Shown here: in pieces, positions 27,574-35,574 of the stretch | Numbering within the stretch: position 1 is the stretch's first letter | Layout: each line of letters starts with the position of its first letter | Assembly: GCA_017478025.1 (NCBI GenBank) | Contig: JAFVGZ010000030.1 | Span: forward strand, 1 to 64,000 | Reading direction: 5' to 3' | Origin: Prevotella sp. | GTDB lineage: Bacteria; Bacteroidota; Bacteroidia; Bacteroidales; Bacteroidaceae | DNA length: 64,000 nt | Notes under the pieces: generated by a model | The model's input: the letters and a program-made list of their open reading frames with translations, nothing else | Databases searched by the model: none | What the model was told of the DNA's origin: nothing | Position numbers and translations under genes: made by a program

Positions 27574-29469
27574 TTAGAAGTTTATGCTCTGGGTGCGAAT
27601 AACCCAAGGCAGGATATGAACGTGAGCAGAGATATAGTACTCCTGTTCAATTTCATCGTCCGGTGTTGGGTCGCCTGTCACATTAGGAGGCGTTGCTGAA
27701 CCTAACTTGGTGATGCCGTCGATGCTCAGCTTGTACCAGTTGTCACGGACGATACCGTAACGTCCAAGGAAGTAATTGTCACCGTAGGTTGCGTTGGACA
27801 CCTTGTAGATTTGCTCTGTTGTGGTGCCAGGCTTTGTCACGTATGCGCCAGAAGGGGACCAAGGAGTCTCCACGTCACCGAAATGCTTGATGCGAACATT
27901 ATAGTATGCATAGCCGCCCTTGTAGAGGGTCACAGTATAATCGGCCTTGGCTGTGTTAATAGCAGTAGTAACGGCACTACTTACGGTTCCATCAGTGATG
28001 TCGGCTAAGGTATAATCGACAGATGCCCCATCAGTAAATGAAGGCGTTACCGTATAGGCTACCTCGCCGGCAGCTGTTCCGGTAATCTCTACCGTCAACG
28101 AGCCAGTCACAGGAGCTGTCACACCTGTTTGTCCTGCAAGCGATGTTGCTGCAGCTGTCATTTTCTGATTCACTTCATAATCAGCCATTAACTTGGCAGC
28201 TACTTTGTTTTGTGCATTAGCCTTGGTGTAGTACAGAGCATCATTGCTGATGGTATAGAAGTCTGTACCGTTGTTGAACTTCACACGGATAGTAGCCTGT
28301 GTGGTGTTCTGGCGGGTCTGATACTGTGTGGGGAATGTGTTCTCAGGAACGTATGCGCGCTTGCCTGCCTCTTCTGCTGTATAAGGTGAGAGCCATTTTT
28401 CAGCAGCGTCAGTTGCTACAGGCTTGTTTAGCGTCAGAGCAGCTGATGCTCCGGTATAATCTGTAGTATAAGCAGGATCCATAGCAAAATAGGTGCGATA
28501 GCCTGCCGTATGGTCTCCTGTGCCGACCTGTGGCGAGAAGAGATCGTTGGACACAAAGCGATACTTTGAGTTCGCATTGGTTGCATTGTCGTTGATATAA
28601 GGCAGCCAAGTGCTCACGTTAGCCTGACGTCCGTTATAGAAATTACTCTCAGTGTTTATAATCTGCCATTTTATGTCACTGGTGCTGAGCTTCAGTTTAG
28701 TGTCGCTTCCATCCACCATATCGATGTCTGTGGCTGTAGCTGTCACTTCGAGTGTCACCTTCGCTGCAGCACGCTCCACATATACACAACCCGCTGGAGC
28801 AGCCTCTGCCTCGCTCTGAGTTGGCTTGATGAGACTATTGTTGAGTACTGCTGCCAAAGTGATGTTTGCACCTTCAGGCTTAACAGAGCCACCCTGTTTA
28901 TCGGAAATAGGAGCATTTGTCATCAGCAGACCGTTTGATGAAATCGCACCTTCCAATGAGCCACCAGTCTGTGCAGCAGCAAGTACCTGCTTGCTATAAT
29001 CTTCAAAAGGAGTGTTTGCAGCTGGATTGGTTGCCAGGGCTGTGCCCTCGTAGTTCAGCACTACGTATGCGTAAAGTTGGTCTGTAGGAGAAAATGTTAC
29101 TTTGTCCAACTTTGCCACTGCCGTCTTGGTTGAGGTTACCTTGGTAGAACCGTCATTATTCCAACCCGTTGTTGGGTCAATGATGTTCTGAGCCTGAATG
29201 AATTTAGCTGTTGCCTCACTTGCTCCCTTGAAGAACAGAACCTTACCTGTCTTAACAGCATACTCCGTTGCATCACCGTCATGGTAAGTGTCATTACTAC
29301 GAGTAGGCAGCGAAGGGGTTGTCGCATTTGGAAGCTGCACTGAGAATCCGATGTAGCCTACAGTACCGTAGCTACCAGAATCCACACCACCACCTGCTGC
29401 GCCATCATCCGACGAACAAGAAGCTAATAGCAGACCTGCTGCCATTGCTAAAAAACTTAATTTCTTCAT
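27574..29469 (-). CDS. Mfa1-family major fimbrial subunit
   Basis: This 631-residue lipoprotein has a signal peptide with lipobox LLASC (Cys18) and a glycine-serine spacer. The first strands (YIGFSVQLP) are followed by LPTRSND, a plausible arginine-gingipain-like maturation site, as in fimbrillins that polymerise by donor strand exchange. The C terminus HVHILPWVIRTQSINF fits the conserved end of Mfa1-type major subunits, and the segment GRYGIVRDNWYKLSIDGI is the usual penultimate block. It is the first fimbrillin of locus A, directly upstream of the Mfa2-like anchor. No clear TAnnTTTG promoter precedes it; a tgtcg word array lies in the leader region. Confidence 0.88.
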   Translation of the reverse strand: MKKLSFLAMAAGLLLASCSSDDGAAGGGVDSGSYGTVGYIGFSVQLPNATTPSLPTRSNDTYHDGDATEYAVKTGKVLFFKGASEATAKFIQAQNIIDPTTGWNNDGSTKVTSTKTAVAKLDKVTFSPTDQLYAYVVLNYEGTALATNPAANTPFEDYSKQVLAAAQTGGSLEGAISSNGLLMTNAPISDKQGGSVKPEGANITLAAVLNNSLIKPTQSEAEAAPAGCVYVERAAAKVTLEVTATATDIDMVDGSDTKLKLSTSDIKWQIINTESNFYNGRQANVSTWLPYINDNATNANSKYRFVSNDLFSPQVGTGDHTAGYRTYFAMDPAYTTDYTGASAALTLNKPVATDAAEKWLSPYTAEEAGKRAYVPENTFPTQYQTRQNTTQATIRVKFNNGTDFYTISNDALYYTKANAQNKVAAKLMADYEVNQKMTAAATSLAGQTGVTAPVTGSLTVEITGTAAGEVAYTVTPSFTDGASVDYTLADITDGTVSSAVTTAINTAKADYTVTLYKGGYAYYNVRIKHFGDVETPWSPSGAYVTKPGTTTEQIYKVSNATYGDNYFLGRYGIVRDNWYKLSIDGITKLGSATPPNVTGDPTPDDEIEQEYYISAHVHILPWVIRTQSINF

Positions 29470-29520
29470 AAGATTAAAAATTGTGGGTTATTGAGTTAAT
29501 AAATTTAGATTTGTTATATT

Positions 29521-29605
29521 GTTATGTCGGTATGTCGTTATGTCGTCATGTCGGTATGTCGTCATGTCGTTATGTCGATATGTCGTCATGTCGATATGTC
29601 GATAA
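29521..29605. repeat. tatgtcg word array
   Basis: Roughly a dozen copies of tatgtcg, catgtcg and related 7-9-base words run between the DUF3868 gene and the Mfa1-like gene. The same family is found at 31315-31345, 35485-35530, 46345-46480, 47541-47765, 48541-48625, 52060-52197 and 58027-58130. Confidence 0.85.
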
Positions 29606-29620
29606 TTCGTTGATTCGCGC

Positions 29621-29718
29621 TCCCTGTTTACGTCCCCCTCCCTTAGGGGGAGGGCTGGGGTGGGGCTACTGTCCCTGTTTACGTCCCCCTCCCTTAGGGG
29701 GAGGGCTGGGGTGGGGCT
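29621..29718. repeat. Tandem 51-bp GC-rich hairpin
   Basis: Two identical 47-base blocks beginning tccctgtttacgtccccctc (29621 and 29672) contain the inverted repeat ccctcccttagggggaggg. The second ends exactly at the stop codon of the DUF3868-OmpA gene. It could terminate or pause transcription between that gene and the fimbrial operon. Confidence 0.7.
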
Positions 29719-31182
29719 TTAATTCGTCATTTCCTTTATCGCTTCGCGGTTCTTGCTTACGTTCACGCCCTTCTGTTCTGCCTTGTCCAGCAGGGCTGCG
29801 GCATCTGCGTAGCGCTCCTGCAAGATTGCCAGCACGGCGCGCGACTGATATGCCTCTCCCGACTCGCCGGCCTTCTCAAGCAGCGACGCGGCCTTCTGCA
29901 GGTCCTTCTGGCGGATGGCGACATTGGCAAGATTGAGGTTCGCCACAGGGTCATCGGGATAGACATTGACTGCCGTCTGCAACACCTTATTATATTCGGG
30001 ACTGCCCGGCTGCATCGTGTGAGCCACGTCCCACATCTCCCTGACAGACAACTGATATGGGCGCGTCTTGTATATCTCCTTAGCCTGCTCGAGCGTGAAG
30101 TCGCTGAAATTGAACGATATATCATAATCCGAACGGCGCAGCGCTGGATATACCTCACGCAACAGGTAGCGGTACTCCTCGGCATAGCGCGTCTTGATGC
30201 GCTGCTCCTTTGGGTCGGGAGCCAGCGATCCGTCGTCTATGATGTCAAGTATCTCTGCCTTATGGGGCAGCACGCTCTCGCCCAGCTCTGCGACTGCCTT
30301 GCGCAGACCCTCCCAGTTCTCAGCCGTGGCCTCTGCCGGAGCAAAGACATTTGCCGGCAGGCTGTACTGCTGTCTCAGCCAGTCAGTCAGCGACTTGGCG
30401 CGGTTCGTAGCCAGCATCTTGTTGTGCGCGTATGGGCTCTCCGGTGAGGCATAACCGTGTATCTTTATCTCGCGTACGCTGACGTTAGGATCTTGAGCCA
30501 TCACGGAGAGCGTATCGGTTATCTTGCGCAGCTCGGCGCGGTTGTTCATGTAGTCGGGCTTCATCTCCCATTTGTTCACCACAAACGTGATATATGCTGA
30601 GCCGTGCAGGTTCCGTTCTTTCTTCACCGCAGCCGGCACCACGTCCGTCAGCGCTATCAGTTCGTATGGATCAGGAGGCAGCAGGGATGTCAGGAAGGTC
30701 TCCTGGTTCTTCATCCTGTCGCCGCAGCCACATAGGTCACTCTCCATATATACATCAGCAGCCCGATGCCAGGGCTGGCTCTCTATGACATCGCTATATG
30801 CATACTGCTGCGCCTCGCCGTTATGACGGCGCACATTGTCGCAGTTGCCGGCATAGAGCGGGTCTATGCCATCACGCTGGAACACGATATTCTGCCTGCG
30901 ACCGCTCACGATGAGGGTCTTCAGGCGCTGTGACTGCTGGCCGTCCTTGCTCTTGATGACAGGCGTGAAGGCACGGTAACGATTGGAGGGCACCCTGAGC
31001 GAGTCCAACACAAAGTCCATCGAGACGACGGTCTTGGCTTGCGCACGATCCACCTGAACGTTCTTCACGCTCAGTTGACTGTCGCTGCCCTCCTTCTCAC
31101 CGGTAAGACGTATTACCTCCTGAGCCGTCACAGCAGGGGCGAAGACCATCAGGACTAATAATATAATAAGGTATCGTTTCAT
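29719..31182 (-). CDS. DUF3868 / OmpA-like outer-membrane-associated protein
   Basis: This 487-residue protein has a signal peptide ending AVTAQ (about residue 20). The N-terminal domain fits DUF3868, with the LDSLRVPSNRYRAFTPVI strand and the SGRRQ and CDNVRRH segments. A C-terminal OmpA-like peptidoglycan-binding region (about 200-330) contains IKIHGYASPESPYAHNKMLA and NRAKSLTDWL. The last 100 residues form TPR-like helices (NLNLANVAIRQKDLQKAASL). Such proteins accompany DUF3575 proteins and fimbrial genes in Bacteroidales and are thought to tie the surface fibre to the cell wall. It follows the DUF3575 gene after a 200-bp repeat-rich gap. Confidence 0.88.
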   Translation of the reverse strand: MKRYLIILLVLMVFAPAVTAQEVIRLTGEKEGSDSQLSVKNVQVDRAQAKTVVSMDFVLDSLRVPSNRYRAFTPVIKSKDGQQSQRLKTLIVSGRRQNIVFQRDGIDPLYAGNCDNVRRHNGEAQQYAYSDVIESQPWHRAADVYMESDLCGCGDRMKNQETFLTSLLPPDPYELIALTDVVPAAVKKERNLHGSAYITFVVNKWEMKPDYMNNRAELRKITDTLSVMAQDPNVSVREIKIHGYASPESPYAHNKMLATNRAKSLTDWLRQQYSLPANVFAPAEATAENWEGLRKAVAELGESVLPHKAEILDIIDDGSLAPDPKEQRIKTRYAEEYRYLLREVYPALRRSDYDISFNFSDFTLEQAKEIYKTRPYQLSVREMWDVAHTMQPGSPEYNKVLQTAVNVYPDDPVANLNLANVAIRQKDLQKAASLLEKAGESGEAYQSRAVLAILQERYADAAALLDKAEQKGVNVSKNREAIKEMTN

Positions 31183-31382
31183 ACGAATTAACGAATTAAC
31201 AAATTAACAAATTTTGTTCTTATCCCTGCATTACAGCCGCCCCTTATCAAGGGGCTCTAAATGCTCCACGATGTTACGCAAGCGTCACAAAGTGCCGAGC
31301 GAGCGAATTAACGAAATGTCGAGATATCGAGATGTCGGTATGTCGAATTTTGAATTTTGAATTTTGAATTATGCATTCTGCA
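31183..31382. repeat. Composite repeat spacer
   Basis: The gap contains, in order, gaattaac words (31186-31215), a dispersed element copy (31261-31305), gagatgtcg words (31315-31345) and gaattttgaa words running into the stop of the DUF3575 gene. No gene or clear promoter was found here. Confidence 0.75.
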
Positions 31383-31970
31383 TTAAAACAAGTACATCAT
31401 GCTGACGGCAAGCTTCGTCGGCCCGATATAGAACTTATTGCCATCGTCCAACTTCTTGCCGCACTCGCCGCATCCATATTTATCATACCTGATATAGGCG
31501 GCACCTACACCGACGGCAGCCTCCAGGTTCCAATGGCGGGCAAGGACCCATTGGTATCCGTAGCTCACACCGCCACCTATGAACCAACCCTCAAAGCGGT
31601 TGTCCTCCAGCTCCTTCCACCAGCCAAAGGGCATCTTTATCTTTGCCGCATTATACTGACCGCCAAAGGCATGAATGCCAAGGAAGGAACCGTTGAAGCG
31701 ATGGCAGAACCAGTGACGCCACTCCGGGTTCACCACCCAGTGCTTCAAAAACTTCACGTCTTCACCATGCCCGAACTTCCAGGGATTCAGCCCATAGAAC
31801 ACCTGCACAGAGTGCTTCTCCCCAACCCCAATCTCTATACCGAGGTTTGGAGTGGTAGCAGCATCATATAGCAGGTTGGTCTTTAACGCAACCTGCTGAG
31901 CATGACATGATATACAGCCCCAAAAAGCCATGACAGCAACGGCTGCCAACAGTTTTAGTCTTATCCGCAT
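31383..31970 (-). CDS. DUF3575 outer-membrane protein of locus A
   Basis: This 195-residue protein has a signal peptide ending SCHAQ (about residue 24). The mature part shows the DUF3575 pattern: QQVALKTNLLYDAATTPNLG at the start, PEWRHWFCHRF in the middle, GGGVSYGYQW, and a C-terminal segment with YGCGECGKK and FYIGPTKLAVSMMYLF. The family is predicted to form a small outer-membrane beta barrel and is repeatedly the first gene of fimbrial loci in this window. It has its own TAnnTTTG promoter and is followed on the same strand by the DUF3868-OmpA gene. Confidence 0.92.
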   Translation of the reverse strand: MRIRLKLLAAVAVMAFWGCISCHAQQVALKTNLLYDAATTPNLGIEIGVGEKHSVQVFYGLNPWKFGHGEDVKFLKHWVVNPEWRHWFCHRFNGSFLGIHAFGGQYNAAKIKMPFGWWKELEDNRFEGWFIGGGVSYGYQWVLARHWNLEAAVGVGAAYIRYDKYGCGECGKKLDDGNKFYIGPTKLAVSMMYLF

Positions 31971-32004
31971 TTTTGCTAAAAGTATTAGTAGAAATCTAAG
32001 TTGT

Positions 32005-32013
32005 GCAAAGTTA
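32005..32013 (-). promoter_or_regulatory. -7 box of locus A promoter
   Basis: TAACTTTGC lies on the minus strand 35 bp before the DUF3575 ATG. No good TTG was found at the expected distance, so the -33 box is weak. Upstream, the motif ttatccataaacagaa with its downstream ttaaca is directly repeated (about 32031-32062 and 32077-32108). Confidence 0.6.
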
Positions 32014-32159
32014 ACAATTTTGTCCGGAAATTATCCATAAACAGAATATTTTTAACATAATTTATATCCAAGATTTATCCATAAACAGAACATTATTAAC
32101 ATGATTCTACAAACAAACCCATAGGTTGGTTCTCTTTTTAAACCGTGTCATGGATGCAA

Positions 32160-32370
32160 ATGAAGCCCCCGGGCTATAGGCAGATCCCTGTAATGCAAAC
32201 GCCCTGTGCTCGGCCCTCTGGGACGCTTGCGTAACAACCGTGGATCAAGAAAGGGCAAAAGCATATAGCCCAGGGCAGCTCGGCATCCCGAGGGGTGACG
32301 CTTGCGTAGAGAAACGGAACAAGAACGCCCTGGGCTATATGCTTTTGCCCTTGCAGGGCATTTTTCTACT
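32160..32370. repeat. Decayed REP-like block with two dispersed elements
   Basis: Two copies of the dispersed element (32208-32249 and 32278-32323) are embedded in gccctg/cagggc palindromes (gccctgggctatatgctttt near 32328-32347). The layout mirrors the better-preserved element at 4683-4915. No gene is present between 31971 and 32436. Confidence 0.7.
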
Positions 32371-32436
32371 TGTGAAAATTGAATGCATAATGCACTATAA
32401 ATTCTGCATTATGAATTCTGCATTATGCATTAAGAT

Positions 32437-33360
32437 CTACTTTCCGAAATACTTCTTGCCGTCCTGTATGTAGAGTCCGTTCTGTGCATTACCGTTCATG
32501 CGAACGCCAAATACGGAGTACCTCTCACCCTTTTTTCCATTCAGGCTACTGTTCTGCTTTACAGTCAGGATTCCGGTCGTCTCCGTTACAATGACAATGT
32601 TGGGGCACTTTGCTTTAATGACATTCAGATCCTCATCCCAGCGTCCTGCGCCACTGATGTCCAGCTTTGTAGCCGTAGGAGCCAGCTTGGCAGCCAGCAA
32701 CGCCCAGTCATCATAAGCCTCAGTATGCCAGTCACCGCTCCACGTATTCTGATATGTTCCCTTACCAATGACACCGGTCACTACCACCTCACCGGTCAGA
32801 GAGTTGTCAGGCAGCGCACGCACAGCACGGTCGTTCACCATCGGGCCCTCTACCTTTATGTCATCAATATACACGGTCTTGCCCTCGCCCTGGGCTGTCT
32901 CCTCATACGGCCAGATAGCCAACACATTACTACCTGTTTCGGTAATCTTCTCACTCTCTGGGCCTAAGGCAAACTCATAAACCATCACCTGCCATTCGTT
33001 CGGGGTGTCATACCAGAAAATGCGCTTCGCATTGTATGCACCGTCCTTACCCTCCAGCTGCACCATCACATTGTGCGTGTCAGCCATTTTCAGGCGGAAT
33101 GTCACGCGACGCAGGCCTTTGATGTCAGCATCACCGATAGGCAGCGCAGCATTGTGATGCTCCTGATCCCAGCCGCCCGGGTTGCCCCTCAGAGTCACCT
33201 TCAGACATTTGTTGCCGTCATCCTCCACAACCGTCGGATCGGCACGGTTCCAGAAACCACCGTCACTATTCAATTCTTTGTCATCTCCGTTCCAGAGGAC
33301 TACCTGTGCATTACAAATTGTTGCAGCAAACAACATTCCGAGTAAAGATAATTTTTTCAT
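32437..33360 (-). CDS. Secreted CBM-like protein with T9SS-like tail
   Basis: This 307-residue protein has a signal peptide ending ICNAQ (residue 19). Residues 20-175 look like a carbohydrate-binding jelly-roll domain (KCLKVTLRGNPGGWDQEH, VTFRLKMADTHNVMVQLEG, KTVYIDDIKVEGP). A second small alpha/beta part follows (about 190-265), and the end has SVFGVRMNGNAQNGLYIQDGKKYF, the Prevotella sorting-type tail. No catalytic residues were recognised, so it may be a glycan-binding surface protein. It is transcribed alone from a promoter at 33418-33426. Confidence 0.8.
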   Translation of the reverse strand: MKKLSLLGMLFAATICNAQVVLWNGDDKELNSDGGFWNRADPTVVEDDGNKCLKVTLRGNPGGWDQEHHNAALPIGDADIKGLRRVTFRLKMADTHNVMVQLEGKDGAYNAKRIFWYDTPNEWQVMVYEFALGPESEKITETGSNVLAIWPYEETAQGEGKTVYIDDIKVEGPMVNDRAVRALPDNSLTGEVVVTGVIGKGTYQNTWSGDWHTEAYDDWALLAAKLAPTATKLDISGAGRWDEDLNVIKAKCPNIVIVTETTGILTVKQNSSLNGKKGERYSVFGVRMNGNAQNGLYIQDGKKYFGK

Positions 33361-33417
33361 AAGCGTTTGTTAGAATTGTTATTATTAAGATGATAATTTG
33401 AAAGCGAGTATTGTTTC

Positions 33418-33426
33418 GCAAAGATA
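33418..33426 (-). promoter_or_regulatory. -7 box for the CBM-like gene
   Basis: TATCTTTGC on the minus strand lies 58 bp before the ATG. The 33361-33718 gap is otherwise empty of genes and holds this and the divergent plus-strand promoter. Confidence 0.55.
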
Positions 33427-33605
33427 TACATTATATCCTATCTGGAATTAAAAAAATCGTTCAATGCCTTTACATATAGAAAATTTACATGCTTTTGCAT
33501 CAAATTTGATAGAAAATGACTTAGCATCTAACAGCGAAGAAGAGGATTTCCGCATATCTCACACAAAAAACAAAAGACCATAGTGAGATATTCAGAAAGT
33601 CTTTG

Positions 33606-33613
33606 TATCTTTG
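33606..33613 (+). promoter_or_regulatory. -7 box for the small-protein/MATE operon
   Basis: TATCTTTG at 33606-33613 lies about 105 bp upstream of the first small gene. A -33 box is not obvious. Confidence 0.5.
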
Positions 33614-33718
33614 CACTCAGGTATTATAAATGGCAACAAAACGTCAAAGACACATAAAGAAATAAATATCACGGTGGGAATTAACAGAACCCACTTAAAC
33701 AATTATTATTCAATCATT

Positions 33719-33901
33719 ATGGCACACAATTGTGAAACATGCAAATTCAGGGCTCATTACGACAAGAAGCCCGATTCTTTGTTAGGTAAGTTCTGGCGTT
33801 GGCACATCAACTTCTGCCCAGGCTGGAAGGGTTACTTCACGTCTCAGAGCGAGGAGAAGAAAGCAGAGCTCAGGGAAAAGTACAACTTCACCAAGTACTA
33901 A
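33719..33901 (+). CDS. Conserved small CxxC protein
   Basis: This 60-residue basic protein contains a CETC pair near the N terminus (Cys5, Cys8), an aromatic core GKFWRWHINFCPGWKGYF (residues 23-40) with a third cysteine, and a charged helical tail. Small proteins of this pattern are conserved in Bacteroidales and have no assigned role; a metal-binding or redox function is only a guess. The frame is open from 33611, but ATG 33719 matches the conserved start. It is followed by another small gene after 5 bp. Confidence 0.8.
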   Translation: MAHNCETCKFRAHYDKKPDSLLGKFWRWHINFCPGWKGYFTSQSEEKKAELREKYNFTKY

Positions 33902-33906
33902 CCCCT

Positions 33907-34047
33907 ATGGCACATTTCGAACAATCAGAAGCCTATCGTCGAGAGGAGTTGATACGCATCATCGAGCGCTCTGTGGAGAAACTGACTCTGCAGGAGCTCG
34001 AGGCCTTGTATTACGACATGTCAACAAGGAGCTATATAAATGATTAG
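33907..34047 (+). CDS. Small helical protein
   Basis: This 46-residue protein (MAHFEQSEAYRREEL...) is predicted to be two amphipathic helices with LTLQELEALYYDM. It starts 5 bp after the CxxC protein stop and ends 30 bp before the MATE gene, so the three are likely one operon. The tight spacing and codon use support it as a real gene. The function is unknown. Confidence 0.7.
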   Translation: MAHFEQSEAYRREELIRIIERSVEKLTLQELEALYYDMSTRSYIND

Positions 34048-34077
34048 GAAGAAGTACCCACCACAAGGCTGCATATC

Positions 34078-35436
34078 ATGGCAAAAAGGATGAAAGACCT
34101 GAAAAGGGATAGTATAGACTTTGGCAAGACAAAGATTGAGCCGCTATTTCACAGCATCTTCTTCCCCACGCTGTTGTCAATGGTGTTCGCCTCGCTGTTT
34201 ACTGTGGCCGACGGCATCTTCGTGGGTCAGGGTGTGGGCAGCGATGCGCTGGCAGCTATCAATATCGTCGCACCGCTGTTCCTGATGACCACAGGCATCT
34301 CGCTGATGTTTGGCGTGGGTGTGTCTGTCGTGGCAAGCATTCACCTCTCGCAGGGCAACACCAAAGCGGCAGACATCAATATCACCCAAGCCATTGAGGT
34401 AGCTTCGCTGCTGATGGTCATCGTCGCGGTGGCGATATATCTCTTCCGCGTACCGTTCCTGCGACTGCTGGGGTGCAGCGATGCTCTCATGCCGTTAGCC
34501 CTGGAGTATCTCATCTTGATACTCCCAGGTTGCGTCTTCATTATCAGCCAATTGGTGGGCACCTTTGTCATACGTCTCGACGGATCGCCTAAGTATGCCG
34601 CTTCATTGGAGATTATCCCGGGCTTGATGAATATCTTCCTCGACTGGCTCTTTGTCTTTCCCATGCAGATGGGCATTGGCGGCAGTGCCCTGGCGTCAAC
34701 ACTCAGTTGCGCCGCAGCCTCAGCTATGGCAATGTGGTATATGTTCTTCCGCACCAACACGGTTCATCTCCGTCGCCTGAAGCTCAGCCTCACCAGCCTC
34801 TACCTCACTGGGCGAAACATCTACTACATGGCTCGCAACGGTTTCTCCTCCATGCTGGGCGAGTTAGCGATGTCGATGGTTCTGCTTGCAGGCAACTATG
34901 TCTTCATACGCGAACTGGGCGAGGACGGTGTAGCGGCCTTCAGCGTGGCGTGCTATCTCTACCCTATAGTGTTCATGGTCAACAATGCCGTAGCCCAGTC
35001 AGCCCAGCCCATCATCAGCTTCAACTACGGTGCCGGCAATCAGAAGCGCGTTAGCGAAGCCTTCAGGCTCAGCCTACGCACCGCCACCATCTGCGGAGTG
35101 TTGGCAACACTCGTGCTCACACTTGGGGCAAAGCCTCTCATTGGACTATTCCTTCATGCAGGCACACGAGCCCATGAGATTGCCACAGCGGGACTGCCGC
35201 TCTTTGCCGTCTCCGCCATATTCTTTGCTTTGAATGTTGCTATCATAGGCTATTATCAGTCCATTGAGCAGAACACCCGCGCCACGGTATATATGCTCCT
35301 TCGCGGTCTGATATTCCTCATTCCGGCATTCATCCTCATGCCCATGCTCATCCTGCCGCAAGGCATGTGGCTCGCAGTCCCCGTGTCAGAGGGCCTGACA
35401 CTCGCGGTGATACTACTGACAAAGAAACAAAAATAA
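34078..35436 (+). CDS. MATE-family multidrug efflux transporter
   Basis: This 452-residue inner-membrane protein has about twelve hydrophobic segments. The first half starts with FFPTLLSMVFASLFTVADGI and FVGQGVGSDALAAINIVAPL, the standard MATE opening. The second half repeats the pattern (MSMVLLAGNYVFIRELG, QSAQPIISFNYGAGNQKRV). It should export cationic drugs or metabolites using an ion gradient, closest in style to the MepA subgroup. A strong terminator follows at 35441. Confidence 0.93.
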   Translation: MAKRMKDLKRDSIDFGKTKIEPLFHSIFFPTLLSMVFASLFTVADGIFVGQGVGSDALAAINIVAPLFLMTTGISLMFGVGVSVVASIHLSQGNTKAADINITQAIEVASLLMVIVAVAIYLFRVPFLRLLGCSDALMPLALEYLILILPGCVFIISQLVGTFVIRLDGSPKYAASLEIIPGLMNIFLDWLFVFPMQMGIGGSALASTLSCAAASAMAMWYMFFRTNTVHLRRLKLSLTSLYLTGRNIYYMARNGFSSMLGELAMSMVLLAGNYVFIRELGEDGVAAFSVACYLYPIVFMVNNAVAQSAQPIISFNYGAGNQKRVSEAFRLSLRTATICGVLATLVLTLGAKPLIGLFLHAGTRAHEIATAGLPLFAVSAIFFALNVAIIGYYQSIEQNTRATVYMLLRGLIFLIPAFILMPMLILPQGMWLAVPVSEGLTLAVILLTKKQK

Positions 35437-35440
35437 GCGA

Positions 35441-35478
35441 AGCGGCCTTGACTTCTCGTGAGTCAAGGCCGCTTTTTC
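35441..35478 (+). terminator. Rho-independent terminator after the MATE gene
   Basis: A perfect 13-bp stem (agcggccttgact, 35441-35453, with 35461-35473), a 7-nt loop and a run of five T (35474-35478). It separates the MATE operon from the converging giant gene. Confidence 0.92.
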
Positions 35479-35484
35479 GTTGGG

Positions 35485-35530
35485 GAGGCGCCGTTTCCTT
35501 TTCGACATGTCGATATGTCGATATGTCGAG
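35485..35530. repeat. ggcgcc/tgtcg repeat, single unit
   Basis: One unit of the ggcgcc...ttttcgacatgtcg repeat followed by two gatatgtcg words lies between the terminator and the stop codon of the giant gene of locus B. Confidence 0.7.
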
Positions 35531-35574
35531 ACAGCTCCCTGGCCGCCACTAATCGGGACGGCCAGCCACCGCCA

